DNA of 64,000 nucleotides, taken from Fistulifera solaris. Its lineage: Eukaryota > Bacillariophyta > Bacillariophyceae > Naviculales > Stauroneidaceae. The notes beneath the pieces were generated by a model. The model was not told the origin of the DNA, did no database searches, and worked only from the letters and a program-made list of their open reading frames with translations. The stretch covers positions 2,046,001 to 2,110,000 of the forward strand of contig AP026164.1 of NCBI GenBank assembly GCA_030295235.1. The letters run 5' to 3'. Shown here in pieces: positions 1 to 12,157 of the stretch. A program made the translations under genes and the position numbers. Position 1 is the stretch's first letter, and every line of letters begins with the position of its first letter.

Positions 1-171
1 GTTTGCTGGTTGTGGTTCCGTGAAAATGGATGTTGGTTGGAAGAGCTGTTGCAACACAATTCGGATTCATGTTGGCCTACAAAGCCTTTTTTTTACATAC
101 ATTTCACCGTTTGAGTGGAAAAAAACTTGTGGTGGACGTAATTTTTGAGAAAGCGTTTTCTTGTTATTTAT

Positions 172-3100
172 TTACGACCTTAAGAGTTTACGTGAGCAAA
201 CTGAGAATAGGGAGTTCAATTGAGTGTTTTCGTCTAAGCAATCAAGCAATTCTTGCGATCGGTTCGAACAGTGAAGGCATACAAGAATATAAATGATTTT
301 GTCGGGTATTTGTTGTTTCTTGTGCAAATTTTCACATGAGAGCACGGCGAGGTCGGCTATTGCGCTTGCAGCGCTTGGCTTTATCTGTTTTGCGCATTCT
401 AGAAATTCTCGTCTTAGAAAGTGAATGACACTGCCCATTTCGGGTTCGAGTGATGATGATAGGCAGGTACTCGAAGAAAACATGCGCGCAATTCGGCTCT
501 CAGTTGTCAGCTTCGTCCCCCCGCTTTCCATTCCTAGCAACAGCCTTGCCGTTAACGCACCACGTCTCCAGTTTGTCTCATCGGAAGCAGGAAGAACTGC
601 TTCAATGAGAGCGTCGACTGTGCAGCGTGCAACATCATGGTAAGAGCCAAGTGTGGCTGAATACTGGTAGTCCTCGTTACTCGATGTGAAACTCCATGTT
701 GAAGAATCGTCATCAAAGCCGCTGATAATAAAGGTAGCAGCTGCTTCTCCTATCGTCGCTTCCCCTTTTCCACGAAAGAAGATTTTTGGTAGAAAACAGA
801 GTGCTGATAGGCGCCGGATCTCTTCGTCGTCATCCGATGATGATTCGTTCGTACAAGTATCCTGAGCCACCATGCCGTTGCCTATTTTGGATGCATATCG
901 AAATACGTCTCCAATTATGCTCATTTCGTGCTGGAGTCTTGATCCCATCTTTGGTCTCGTTCCGTTCCCTCGCACTAGTTTATGCAATAGCTCGCGGAGA
1001 ATATGGTAGGAGTATCGAAAGGTGACTTGCTGAGATGTTAGCATTGGTAAGGTGCCCGTGGCAACATCAAGCGCACCTTGGTCTAAAGCCATTTCGAGCA
1101 AATCGAGGACTTCTTCATGGCCCATCATCCAACACGAACTTGGGAGGGGGAAGAGCTTTCCGAAACTGCCCGGCTCGATTTGGCGCCCCACCTCCAAAAA
1201 GAACATAGAAAAATGAAAGGGTGAAGAAGCCATTCGCGCGCTGTCTACGCTGGTGGCTAAAAGTCGTTGTAGCAAACATTGCTTTTGGTCCAGTATGGAT
1301 GTCTCGTTTTTGGTCAGTTTTTCGAGCATTCTGAGAAAAAACACTTGAATCGCTAACATGAAAGCTTCATGAGAAGTACTTTGTTCGAAAACGCGAACAG
1401 GATAATTTTGAAGGATTGTTGTCTGGTTCCAAATATCCGCAGCAATCGTTTGATTCGCAACAGAGAAGAATGTAGGTAACAAACCCGGTGGTTTGACGCG
1501 AAACGCGCTCGGAGCAAATATTTCGTTCTTAAGAAAATCGCACCTGAATAATAGGCTCTCTTGTCGATCGTCGAAAGATCGGTGAAGGTTATGGCATTGT
1601 TGAGTCACGGCGATCATACAGTCGGCCGGTCCAAGCTGGAGAGGACCTAATGTGAATTCCGTACTAGTTGTCGCAACAGGAACTTGCATCCAATCGGTCG
1701 CTTTTCCAGAAAAAGCACTCCATCCCAGCTTAGAGTTGCATGTGTGTACTGGCGAAAAAAGATTATCCTTTGGGATACTTGATTGCGTTGCTTCGAAACA
1801 AAGCTCGCTGTCGAAATCTCCTTCTTCGTTGTTTGAAGACGGTACTATCCAGGTAACTATTTTATCGTCAAGTAGATGAATGGTCCATACTGTTACCGGC
1901 TTTGACGTTGTGGGTGCGCTTGAAACTATGGACCAAGACTGACATATGCTTGATACTGACGACGCCCTAGCGTCCCTACAATCAGAGGAAACGATTTCGC
2001 CGACAAGGCTTACGCCATTTCGAGAGAGGGCCATAGCATCCAAACCAGCACCGGATTCTCTTGTAACTCCGATCGTAACCAAATGAGAGTCGGAAGAAGC
2101 CCGCGGGTTTGTAGCACTGAGATCGAAGTCGAACGAAGCGCCAGCGATGAAGATATCACCTGGGCCTCCAATTGATCCCTCACTTACTAGAACGCTTAGA
2201 ACCCTGTAGGGTTGCGTATCTATTTTATTCCCCCTTTCGGACACCGCTGAATTAACTTGAAGCTGAAAACATAGGTATTCAGTCGACTCATTGTCGGCAG
2301 TTAACAAGGCGTAAGATTGTCGTGGGACCCCTTTTGAAACAAGCGGTTGTCCGAAAACGCTCAATTTCGAAGGAATGAAATCTTGGGCAAGCTTTAACCC
2401 CCAAGGTGTGGAGCAAATAGCGCCATTGCAGTCCGATAAAAGTTGGTGATTCAGGTCAAGTTTCGACTTGGACCAGCACGACAGGAAATATGAAATGCTG
2501 CCCTCGTCCTGCATTTTAAGAACTGTAACGAGAATATCATCAGATATTTTATCATGAACAGACACAGTTTCTTCACTGCCTTCCCACCACGAAAAACAAA
2601 CAACTTGAAAGCTTTGCCCTATCAAATCACTGCCAAGCAGATACCATCTGGGCCAGGCTCTTCGCTGTATAGAAACCCCGCACTTCTTCTCGCTTATTTT
2701 ATCCGTACCGACTAGAGTTTCCTTCGATACGACAAAACTACTAGAGGATCTCTCGCTCGAGCAAAAGCGGTGTTTTGCGTCAAAAACGGAATTAGAACTT
2801 TCAGCGACATCCCCTATGCACAAACCAATGTCACAGGCAATTGCAATAGACCTGCCCCAGCGTCGACCAAAGGCTAACATGCAAGGATAGCGAATATGTG
2901 AAGGCAAACATGCTTCTGTCCACTCTAACTCGTAATCATCTCTTATCGACCTTGCTTTCCTTCTCGGATATGCTACTGTTTTAGCGGTAAGAAAAACAGG
3001 CGAGTTGTGGTAAAAGAAGGAATTGTTTAGCAAGCGCCGTTCACACGCAGGGGATAAAAGCCCAAATTCGTATAAGTCCTTCCTTATGAATTGCGTGACA

Positions 3101-4801
3101 CTCCGTTCCCCGTGTAAAAACAATGTTACGTCCGCTAGAACCGTGGTCATTTTCTGCTTGTCACGAGCCAGTTGTAGGCATGAATACAGACAATGATCCG
3201 GGCACGAGTCGTGTAGGGATATTGAGGCCGTCTTGTAAATTGAGAGGCCTTGTGTGTTGCGTTTCCAATGCCACAAGAGTGAATACGCTTCTTTTGCCCC
3301 TGCGTTGTTGATGAAAAAGCACTGAATAGTTGGTTCATACTGAATTGGTCTGATAAAGGCTACGTGGCGAATTTTTGTTGCGAGTGAGGGTGTACGCTGG
3401 TCGTATCGATCATGATGGACTGACGCTTCGAACACAAGCTGTGAGTGGGCAGACTCCTTCACATACTGCTTACTTAAGGATAGCTGAGAAAGCACTCGCA
3501 ATAATAAAGGAGACATTACATCGGCGTAATCTTGATCACCGCATAGAAGAACATATAGCGTGCATTTGTCACCACTTTGATAAAGAACAGCCAGCAAGTT
3601 ACTTTTTGCCATCCAAGTAGCAAAAAGCATGCAACCGCCCTCAGAAAAGGTAAATTGTAGACGCCTTTGCGTCACTTGAGGGAACCAGCATCCGTCAGAC
3701 GTATCGATAAGCACGACATTGTCGGGGTTTGTGAGGTGGTCTTCATGTACATCAGTGTTCGCACCGTTCGGCAATAGAAGTCCATGAGCCTCGCCACTTT
3801 TTTTGGCAAAGGTGGAAACCCACGTCAAACACACGTAAGTCACCATCGACATTAATAGTGCACAACCGTCCTTTCTGTTTTTGAGCTAGCTCGGGTGTCG
3901 TTACTTGGTCCATACATTTTATTCCAACTGGATTCAAGTGTGTATCAGAATTAATAAATCGACCAATAATGCTTGCCTTTTGATAAGAGACTGCGATAAC
4001 ACATCCGTCACTGCATCCCACAAGAAGTAAGGATGACTCGTCGCCATATCCTACAATGGAAGAACCTTTCTTTGGTGCTCTTAGGTTGCAAAAGCAAGTC
4101 GCCTTTCGAAATGTGAGTGATTTTTTCTTTGTTGTTCGCAACCCGAAGCAAACGTGGGGCAGCAGCCACCGGAATCTCCGTCAGGACCTCGCTACCCGCT
4201 GTCGAGGCTTGAATATACGATGGAGTCGGAGGCGGCGGTTTACCAGCCTTTTTCGCGGCATACGAAGCTGGAAAATCACAACGATCGATTCTCCCGGACA
4301 ATCATCGACTGGGACCAGGCAGGTGAAGAAGCGTCTATTCGACGAAAAGAGGGTCTGCAGTTGCGGAGTACTATTTCTGTTGGTCGTGGATCTTTCATCA
4401 TTGTCTTCTTGTTTAGTGTCTAAGAAGAGTCGAAAAACTGACTCACGATGAGCGCTTTTTGAAAGTTGTTGGGCGAGAGGTGAAACGCGGACACGAATTT
4501 CAACAAATCTATCTCGCTTGGCCTCTGTATTTCTGCAAACCATATAACCGCATAGCGTACTGACTACTGCTTGAAGTTCACCTTCGGGACATGTGCTAAA
4601 ACTGCATAAACAGGGAGAATGCTCAGAATATACGGGGCAGGTCTCCTCCTCTTCATCCTTTGGATCGACAGTATTCTTGGTCGGCGAAAACGACAGCAGA
4701 GAAATGCTTTTACTACCTATCGCTACTGGGAAGACCATTTCTCTGTTTCTGTTGTGAAAGCAGGTCAGGGACGGTGAAGAAGAAACCGTCAGGTCTAACA
4801 A
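172..4801 (-). CDS. Probable Y-complex nucleoporin, Nup160/Nup120-like (phase-shifted)
   Basis: A single long reading of about 1,540 codons starts at the ATG at 4801 and stops at 172. Four overlapping pieces are linked by three one-base shifts: a base missing in the run at 4272-4275, one extra near 4062-4084 and one extra in the 7-base run at 3798-3804. The first 600 or so residues look like a beta-propeller, with repeated strand signatures such as LLLVGCSDGCVIAVS and LCTINVDGDLRVFDV. The rest is helical and includes a stretch resembling the Nup160 family (FFLEVGRQ...FGKLFPLPSS). In that family the protein is an arm of the Y-shaped Nup84/Nup107 scaffold. No catalytic motif is visible. Another propeller-plus-helical scaffold protein (Nup133 or a coat protein) is possible. 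The last 1,226 codons are unbroken. Confidence 0.45.
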
Positions 4802-5149
4802 CGTGCATCATGGTCGGAATACTTCTCGTTATCATCGATCATCTCTCAATGCGAAAAATCATGCAGATGTAGTGGCCGTCGTACCGGTACCATACTATCC
4901 TGGCGGTTGACGTCTTGTCTCTTGTCCAACTGGGCACGTAGTTTCACGAAGACGACTAACTGGAATCGGTACCTGGTGGCGGACTTGCTTTCCCTAAAGG
5001 TTACCATTGTCACTCACGGTCACAGGTGCCGTTAGCTAATCCGCGCAAGGCATTTTTTTTGTCTGGATTATTGCACAGCTAACTACATCAAAAGCTATTG
5101 ACGTCAATATTTGTACAAAATTAGGTTTCTTGGACTATTATAATGCACA
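4802..5149. other. Intergenic, promoter side of the Nup160-like gene
   Basis: No gene is seen. The stretch holds a GTACCGGTACC palindrome at 4881-4891, a second GGTACC at 4968-4973 and a perfect CRE-like TGACGTCA at 5099-5106. It lies 5' of the minus-strand gene that starts at 4801 and 3' of the CBP gene that ends at 5150, so these sites are most likely promoter elements of the former. Confidence 0.4.
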
Positions 5150-8100
5150 CTATCCACGTTTTCCGCGACATGCTCTGTTCATTTCTTGTCGTCTGCGATC
5201 GTCCATCGCCATCTGCTGCTTCTTTAGCTGACGAAAGCGTTCTCGAATCGCCATGCAGTTAGGAACTGCACAACTTACTGTCTTGCATTGTCGAGCATGT
5301 ATTTGCAAAGGGCCCAAATGCGCTTGCATACATTGCAACCTCCTGTTGCCTTGATTTGACACTGCGATCCGTGCTTCAAAAGGCCCTTCATCTTGGTACA
5401 GTTCGCTGAGGGGCACTTCGGATTGGTACATGTGGCAGCATGCTGTAAAAGTGTCATGTGTAGTTGTATACTGCGCTGACGCTCTTTACGCTGCTCTTCT
5501 GTCAAATCAGATTGTTGGCCGTTGCCCACCGCTATCGGTTTCAACGGATGTGGATGCCTCGGCATCTTCGAATTTGATACACACTCATGGCACTGATCGA
5601 AGTCTGCACAAGTTGGACAATGGTATCGCACACCAGTTAATATTTCCCTGGAACATGTGGCGCATTGTTGTACGAACTTGGGAGCGTCACGATTGTGGAG
5701 GTGCCACAGCACCATCATCGAAGAATGTTTTGCTCGACGTATCGTATCGAATTGGTAATGGTTTCCCTGGCAAAGGTTCAGGAATGCCTGACGGTTGTTC
5801 AAAAATTCGCAATCAAGCTCCTCTTCATCATCGTCCAAGACTTTCACAGTTCGCCCTTTGCTATCTTTGACAGTAATGGTTTTCGGAGCGTCTGATCTAG
5901 TTTTAGCAGAACCGTCTTCTTTCGGAACACCTTCCAAATTTCTTTTCCTGGCAGCCATGGCCGCGAATTTTCCTTCTCGGATACTCAAATTTACTGCGTG
6001 GGGTTGAGAAGTAGTCGCTGGATCGGAAGCGCTTTCTTCCGCCTTCGTGTCAATTTGTGGAGCGGCTTGTACATCTCCGTTAGGCTCTCCTAGATTAAGA
6101 TCCGAGTCTAACTTATCAAAGGATTTATTACCCTCTGATGACACATCACCTTTGGCGTCGTTCTTTGCCTCGACGCCGGTTGCATCAGTGCCCATGCTCA
6201 TTGTGGTTTCTTTCTCTTCTTCAAGCTTGACTGGCTGCTGTTCCGTTGTATCAGTCGCTGCGATGTCGGTGGATATCGGACTCTCCGTGGTTGAGTTCTC
6301 ACTTGAATTCACTTTTTCGCCCGTATCCATTTCAGCTGAATCCGCTTTTTAGGATTATCATTAGACTCCGTTTCAGATGACTCGCCTTCGTTGATCTTCC
6401 AGGTGATGCCGTGCTCTTTGCGGTACTCTTCGATTTCTTTCGGAACTTGCATGTCCTCTTCCTTCGCCCCGCTCCAGGCAAGATACGCCACAATAAAGCT
6501 TTCCTTCATCGGTTGGATGGTTTCTCCCAATTTTACCATGACGTAATCTCGACCTCCTTCCTCTAAACTTTTCTGATCAGCGCCGGGTGGTAGAATGCCA
6601 CTGGCCTTTAAAGCCTCCTCGTCTAAGCCCGTGGACCGTGTGCCGCCACGACCGGACTTCTTCTTTTGTTTCGCCTTCTCTTTTTTTCTTTCCTTGAGAG
6701 CTCGACTTTTTACCCGTTTTCCCTTCTTCGATGTCTTTGATGATGTTCTCGGCTTCGGCTGGAAAATAATCCCCGTCCATGTAGGGAACGACCGTGGCAT
6801 CATTCTTTGGATTCGAGAAATACAGATCATACATGTTCGTCACTTTTCCGACAATTCCTCTCCGTTGTGACTCCACCAGCATGTCAATATACCACTGTTT
6901 GAGGCGATCGTCTCTGGGAGTTTTCTGGTCTTCTGGTTTTGCATATAGAATGTAGTCGTCGCCCTTTAAAGGAGGACACGCCCAGATGTGGGCTGTGGCG
7001 AATCCTCGACGACGCACGTAGTCCAGGTAGGAAATAAGTATTTCATGATAAATGAAAGTTCTCATCTGCCGCGGGCGCATGTAGTGAACGCTGTCTAGGT
7101 ACGAAACATAGACAGTGCGGTTGTTGGGTGGAGGGTTTTTCTCGTCGTGCTCATAGACATAAAGTCCGAACAGAACAACGTCAACTCCGTCGAGATTTTG
7201 GAAAACAATGAAGCACTTGCAGCGAAAAGTGAATTCCTCGGGGTAGTTTTTGAATGCATACCTTCTCTTCATGCGTTCCCTAACCTCCAGCTTTCTGTCC
7301 ATGGACGTGACTTGCCGTATCGTAATCGCGCCTCCCATTTGAATCTTTTTCTTGGCCTCTTCAAAGGGAATGTTTTCTGCGATAGACACCGCCTTGGACT
7401 TCTTCTCAACAAACTCATCGACCTTCTGACGAACATGAGATTCCAGATATTGAGACATCTTCGTTCGAGGTAGATCTTCCGCCATCGGCGAGGAGGATGT
7501 AGCTTCTAGGTTACCTCTTTTCTTACGTTCCTCGATCGTGCAACTAGGACAAGCATACTCCGAGCGTTGATCCTTGTTCTGTCTTGTGTTAAACAAGGCA
7601 CAAATCTGGTGTACCCATCGCTCGCACCGATCGCACTGCACCCAACTTTCCTCGTGCACCTCGTCGTTCTTCTTTTCGTCAGGCTTTCTTTCTTTACTTG
7701 AATATCACCGAGATCAATAGTTGAATTATCCCGAAGTTCCTGGTAACATTGATGACACCAATGATATTGATTGTTACCAGCCACGTAGTAGTGGCTGTTC
7801 CGTCGAATACGCTTCGACGGACAATTCATGCCATTACAATAGAAGACTGGAGGCTCAAAAGTAGCTTTTCGCAACCGCACAACAGACACGCTTCTCCATT
7901 TTTTCTTTTCACGTCTTCCTCCTCATTGAGAACTTCAATCAACTTGGCATAATCACGCACAAATTTCTCCTTCATCTCTTTTGCCATATTATACACCACT
8001 GAACCCTCAGGGTTATAGAGCATCGCGTTGTCAAATGTCAGTAGAACATGCTCCTCGAACTCTTCAATCTTCTGATAGACACCATTCTCGAGTTTCTTTC

Positions 8101-9799
8101 TAATTGTCCCAAGGTCCATTGGTTTCTTGATGACCTCGAAATAGTCAGGTAAACCCAGCTCGACCGGATCAACTGGGGTATTGAAAACCCAAGCATGCTG
8201 ATGTGACTGCAGCAGTCGTAACACGTCTAGGCATTTCGCTTTCAGCTTTACTGGGGGCAACTGCAAACCGTTGTTCAGCGACTCGATATGGCATTCAATC
8301 TGTTCGACAGAGAAACAGTTGATCAAAGTGTGATCTTCCTGAGGTTTTGGGCCGGAATATTTTGGAGTTATGACCTGCCCGTTCGAAAAAGCCAAGCCCG
8401 GTGTAGCTGCAACAACCGGGCGCGATCCCTGCTGTTGTTGCGCTTGTTGGTGGGGTAGTTGTGGATCCATTTGTTGTAAGCCCTGTTGCTGCGAAAGGTT
8501 GTAGCCGGGTTGTGTTTGAACGGATACGCCTGGCCGCGCGCTCGGGTGCTGCAAGGGTCGCTGTTGGACTTGAAAAGACGGGGCGGTCAATACCCCGGCA
8601 GTACGTTGCTTCTTGTTCGGTGGTTCACTAGAGAGGGGCTGCAGCGGTTGCGCCGAAACGGCCCCAGCCGGAATTGTTGCAATAGGTTGTTGCTGTGCAC
8701 CGTCTTGTGTCTGATTCTGTTGCACAGCTTGCTGGTGCCGTTGTTTGAGCGCTTGCATGTGCTTTTGCTTTTCGTGACTCCGATGAATGGCTTCGCGAAC
8801 GGGTCCACACACAGGACATCGCACGTCTTTGCAGCGATGATAGTGGCTCAAAACGTAACGAGAGCTTACGCAATGCGGAACAAGACATTTCTGGTTTTTG
8901 CATTCAGCAATGTGCTTCCACAACCGCTTCATGCCTGCGCAGTGAGGGGTCACTGGGCATCGACCATCTTCGTACTGGCATTTCGCTGCGTGACGTAAGA
9001 GGAGTAGGCGCTGCTGTTGATGTCGAAGGACTTGCTGTCTGTTAGCTATTTGCCTTCCTCCGTTATTTGCCGATGATAAACTTGGATTGGGCGCGGCTGA
9101 AAGTGCCGCCGCAGGTGCAGGAGCGGCCGGAGCGGACCCCGGCTCACCGTATTGAATCTGTTGCAAGGGGGGCGCCGGAGCAGGGACTGGGGCCTGCGGC
9201 TGCGAAGGAGCTTTTGTCTGGGGAGCCCATCATGGGATTGATTTCAGCCATATTCACTATCCGTTGCTGTCCGTTGCTGACTTGTTGAGCAGGCATCTGA
9301 AGTGGTTGCTGTGTTTGTTGTTTGACGAGAGGTTGTTCTTGTTGCATCTGTCCAGCCATACTCGACCGCGAGAACTGATTTATACCTGACTGTTGCGGTT
9401 GCTGCTGCATTTTTTGTTGTTGCATCAACGCTTGTTGTTGCTGAAGTTTCTTTGTTTTCATTCCAATGTTGACGGCAAGTTGCTGTAGCCTGTGCTTCAA
9501 AGTATTTGCATCATTATACTCATTGAACGACTTCGCCGACCTGTACAAAGACTCTTCCAACCTTTTGCCATTTGAGGCAACTTTTTCAGCCACTCTTGTG
9601 GCGCATTCGGCTTTCGTTGTTGCAAGAGGTGCACAATTTTCGCAATCATTTTCCGACGATCCTCATAATCTTTGTCACTTTGCCATCCTCCATTTAGACC
9701 TTGGTGCGGAAATATTTGCTGCTGCTGTGGTTGTTGTTGTGTATTTGGTTGGGGAAAGCTCGTTCCACCGGAGCTGGGCTGCTGCGGATGAGTTTGCAT
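5150..9799 (-). CDS. CBP/p300-type histone acetyltransferase (phase-shifted)
   Basis: Nuclear coactivator that acetylates histones using acetyl-CoA. Domains in order (approximate positions): KIX-like helices (9710-9450, [17 protein letters not shown] onward); Gln-rich linker; TAZ1 zinc finger (8995-8790); long Gln/Pro linker; bromodomain (8236-7905, with [19 protein letters not shown]); Cys-rich RING/PHD block (7865-7520, with [12 protein letters not shown]); KAT11 catalytic region (7500-6700, [20 protein letters not shown]); ZZ finger (5690-5550); TAZ2 (5450-5170). The product would be about 1,550 residues. Seven one-base shifts interrupt the reading, at about 9563, 9220, 7857-7869, 7685, 6681, 6346 and 5297; each is repaired by one base, mostly in a homopolymer. 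The first in-frame ATG with supported downstream sequence is at 9799; an upstream exon cannot be excluded. Family assignment is very secure. Confidence 0.93.
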
Positions 9800-10809
9800 A
9801 TTGTTGCTTGATAAGTTTTTCCCGAAAGAAGAAAATAAACGGAGGATCGGCAGGCACAAATCCACAACGGCAGAAGCGATACGTCCGAGCCGCTTCCTTT
9901 ATCTTCAAAAGTAAAGAGCAATGTAAGTTTAAGAGTTTCGTTTGAAAAGAAAGAAGATGCTTTGAATAAGGTCGGCCAAAATTGACTGCAAGTACCGCAG
10001 CAACGTTCGTGCTTGTCACCGCGTCTTTTGCCGCGTCCGAGCGAAAACTCCCCGTTCTACGTGGCTTCACTACGAGAGAGCCGTGGGGATTTTCGCATCT
10101 CACCATGATGACACGAATCGAACGATCATCTCGAAAAACATTTTTCGAACAAAAATAAGCTCGTTTCATGCTGACATCTATTTAAGAGATAATTTGCACA
10201 TGAAAAACGTCGAAGACATACTTACAATAGGATGTCAATAAGTGATTGTTACCCCGTTGATGCCTTCCGCATGAACGTCTTGCTGCGGGGCGTCCGTAGG
10301 AGTTTATACTGCAGATACAAGTACAAGTAACTGGGAAGAGTGATGAGGGTGAGGGGTGGGGAAGAATTTTTCATTGCCGTGATGGCATCGTCGGCTCATA
10401 ACCGGTTGACGAAAAATCACACAACCGACCTCTGCCTTAATTGGCGTGCGTCTTCGCCTCATTTGTTAGAAAGGAACTGTAAAGCCGAGAACCGGAACCG
10501 GAAAGTAGGCACTATCGCTTGAAGTACAAATTCGTAATTTATTGGGTACAGTACCAGGTACAGTAGAGATGTCGAAATTGTAGGTCTAGTCATTAACGCT
10601 ACTCGTACTGGTATTCAAAAATCTAGTGTTCTCGAAAAGATGCCGGTTCGCAACACTTCGCGAAAGATCTTGCTCTATAGCTTTTCTCTAAGGCGGGTGG
10701 GTTCTAACTTCAAAATAAAGAATCGAATCAGGCCGCCCGACTTTAATAGTTCGCTGAGAGAGCAGTGTTACACTTGCCTACAAAAGTTTCATGTTTCTAC
10801 CGTCCAAGA
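9800..10809. other. Intergenic, CBP 5' flank
   Basis: About 1 kb without a convincing gene. Short open frames here have no recognisable motif. A GTACCAGGTAC palindrome lies at 10551-10561. The stretch contains the promoter and leader of the CBP gene and the 3' flank of the gene ending at 10810. Confidence 0.35.
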
Positions 10810-11721
10810 CTAGCTCGAAGCTCGCGAGGGGTTTCTCGCAGCTGTCTGGAACGAGACAGGGAGTTCCGCAGTTTCGAGGTCAAGCGTTTTCTTCCCGAGC
10901 AAGATTTCATCGGCATAGTCGGCACGGATAACAAGACCAGCAGGCCCGATAAGGGCAACCGCGGCCTGTTGAACATCGAAATCTTCTCCCAAAACAGTTG
11001 ACATCGTACGACACGCTAGGCCCCTTATGTCCTTCGAGAATTCGTCTTCGTTTAGCAGTTTCTTCAAAAATTCGCACTCGGCAATAAGCTCGCCGATTGG
11101 GTTTACCCACCAGTGAGGCAACTCAAAATCGTGACAACGGCTTAACTCTTTGTAGCGTCTCTCTTCGGCAAGATATGCCTCAACATTAACCATATCATGA
11201 CGTATCTTCTCTACCATTCTTGTAGCTTCAAAATCGAGAGCATTGATGTTATCGTAGATGCATTCCGATAAGGAATCAAGCGAGCTACCAGCGTGACAAG
11301 GGGAAGGAAAGGACACAGGGACAGAAAGTGTAATGCATTCCTCATTCTCGCAGAGTACAGCTTCAATGTCCAGGTGCTTTTCATCCATATTAAGAACCTG
11401 AACCTTTTCGATATGATTCAATCGAAGGGCGCGATCGGGAGGGCTAAAAGCCACCGCTAATCTGGCAAGGGAAGCAACTAAGTTCTTTGATATGCTTTCG
11501 GCAAGCTGGTTGCAGGGAGAACTCGTTCTTGCGTACTTGTTGATATACAAGCTGCTCCTAACAGACTCGATTTCTTCAAAGCGCTCTCCATCAGAAGAAA
11601 AGATGAGGGCGGCGCGAGAACTTGATGTCCTTCTTTGGAATGCTAGCTTATTTTTATGACCATGGAAGGCGGAGGAAGAAACCGAGAAGAGAACGACAAT
11701 AATCAAAGATATGTATTGCAT
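10810..11721 (-). CDS. Unknown protein with plastid-type presequence
   Basis: A 303-codon uninterrupted gene whose ATG is at 11721. The first 20 residues form a signal peptide (ISLIIVVLFSVSSSA) followed at once by FHG and a basic, Ser-rich stretch (QRRTSSSRAA). This is the ASAF-like bipartite pattern that directs proteins into the diatom plastid. The mature part is acidic and mostly helical, with ELPHWWVNPIGELIAECEFL near residue 200 and a C-terminal VALIGPAGLVIRADYADEILL. No enzymatic motif or transmembrane segment is recognised in the mature part. The family is not identified. A plastid location is inferred from the presequence only. Confidence 0.75.
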   Translation of the reverse strand: MQYISLIIVVLFSVSSSAFHGHKNKLAFQRRTSSSRAALIFSSDGERFEEIESVRSSLYINKYARTSSPCNQLAESISKNLVASLARLAVAFSPPDRALRLNHIEKVQVLNMDEKHLDIEAVLCENEECITLSVPVSFPSPCHAGSSLDSLSECIYDNINALDFEATRMVEKIRHDMVNVEAYLAEERRYKELSRCHDFELPHWWVNPIGELIAECEFLKKLLNEDEFSKDIRGLACRTMSTVLGEDFDVQQAAVALIGPAGLVIRADYADEILLGKKTLDLETAELPVSFQTAARNPSRASS

Positions 11722-12157
11722 TTAAAATCAACGATGTATCCAATGGAAAACTCAAAAACAGATTTTCTTTGATTAGAAGAAAGGAAGACGGGGTTCATGA
11801 AGTGAATTGTAAACCCTTACATGCATCTTCCCATCTTCCCTCAACATGCGAAACATCATATTTTACCACAAAAAATCCATGTTCCGGACGAGGTACCTTG
11901 GTATCTTGAAGGCAAAAGGTGCAACGTCAGCAACACTATAGCGACAAATGTAAAGAGAGTTTTCGTGACATCATCATGACATCATCGTGACACCATGACT
12001 CCCCGGCGAGAAGAGCTACCAGGTACAAGGTACCAGGTAGGAATAAAGATTCCAGGCCAGTGTGGATGTTGTTTAAGCTATTTTATTTTCTACTAACAAC
12101 AGTGCTAACATTACTTGAGTTCAACCACTCCTGCTCTCTTCTTTCCGGCACGCAGTG
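11722..12157. other. Intergenic with clustered GTAC motifs
   Basis: No gene is seen. GGTACC is at 11892-11897 and two overlapping ACCAGGTAC/AAGGTACCAGGTA half-palindromes are at 12017-12040, upstream of the minus-strand gene that starts at 11721. A short repeated GACATCATC/GTGACACC stretch lies near 11965-11998. Confidence 0.35.

Noticed and set aside
9675-10169. Minus-strand 164-codon frame upstream of the CBP start
   Set aside because: No homology or domain; overlaps the CBP leader in another frame.
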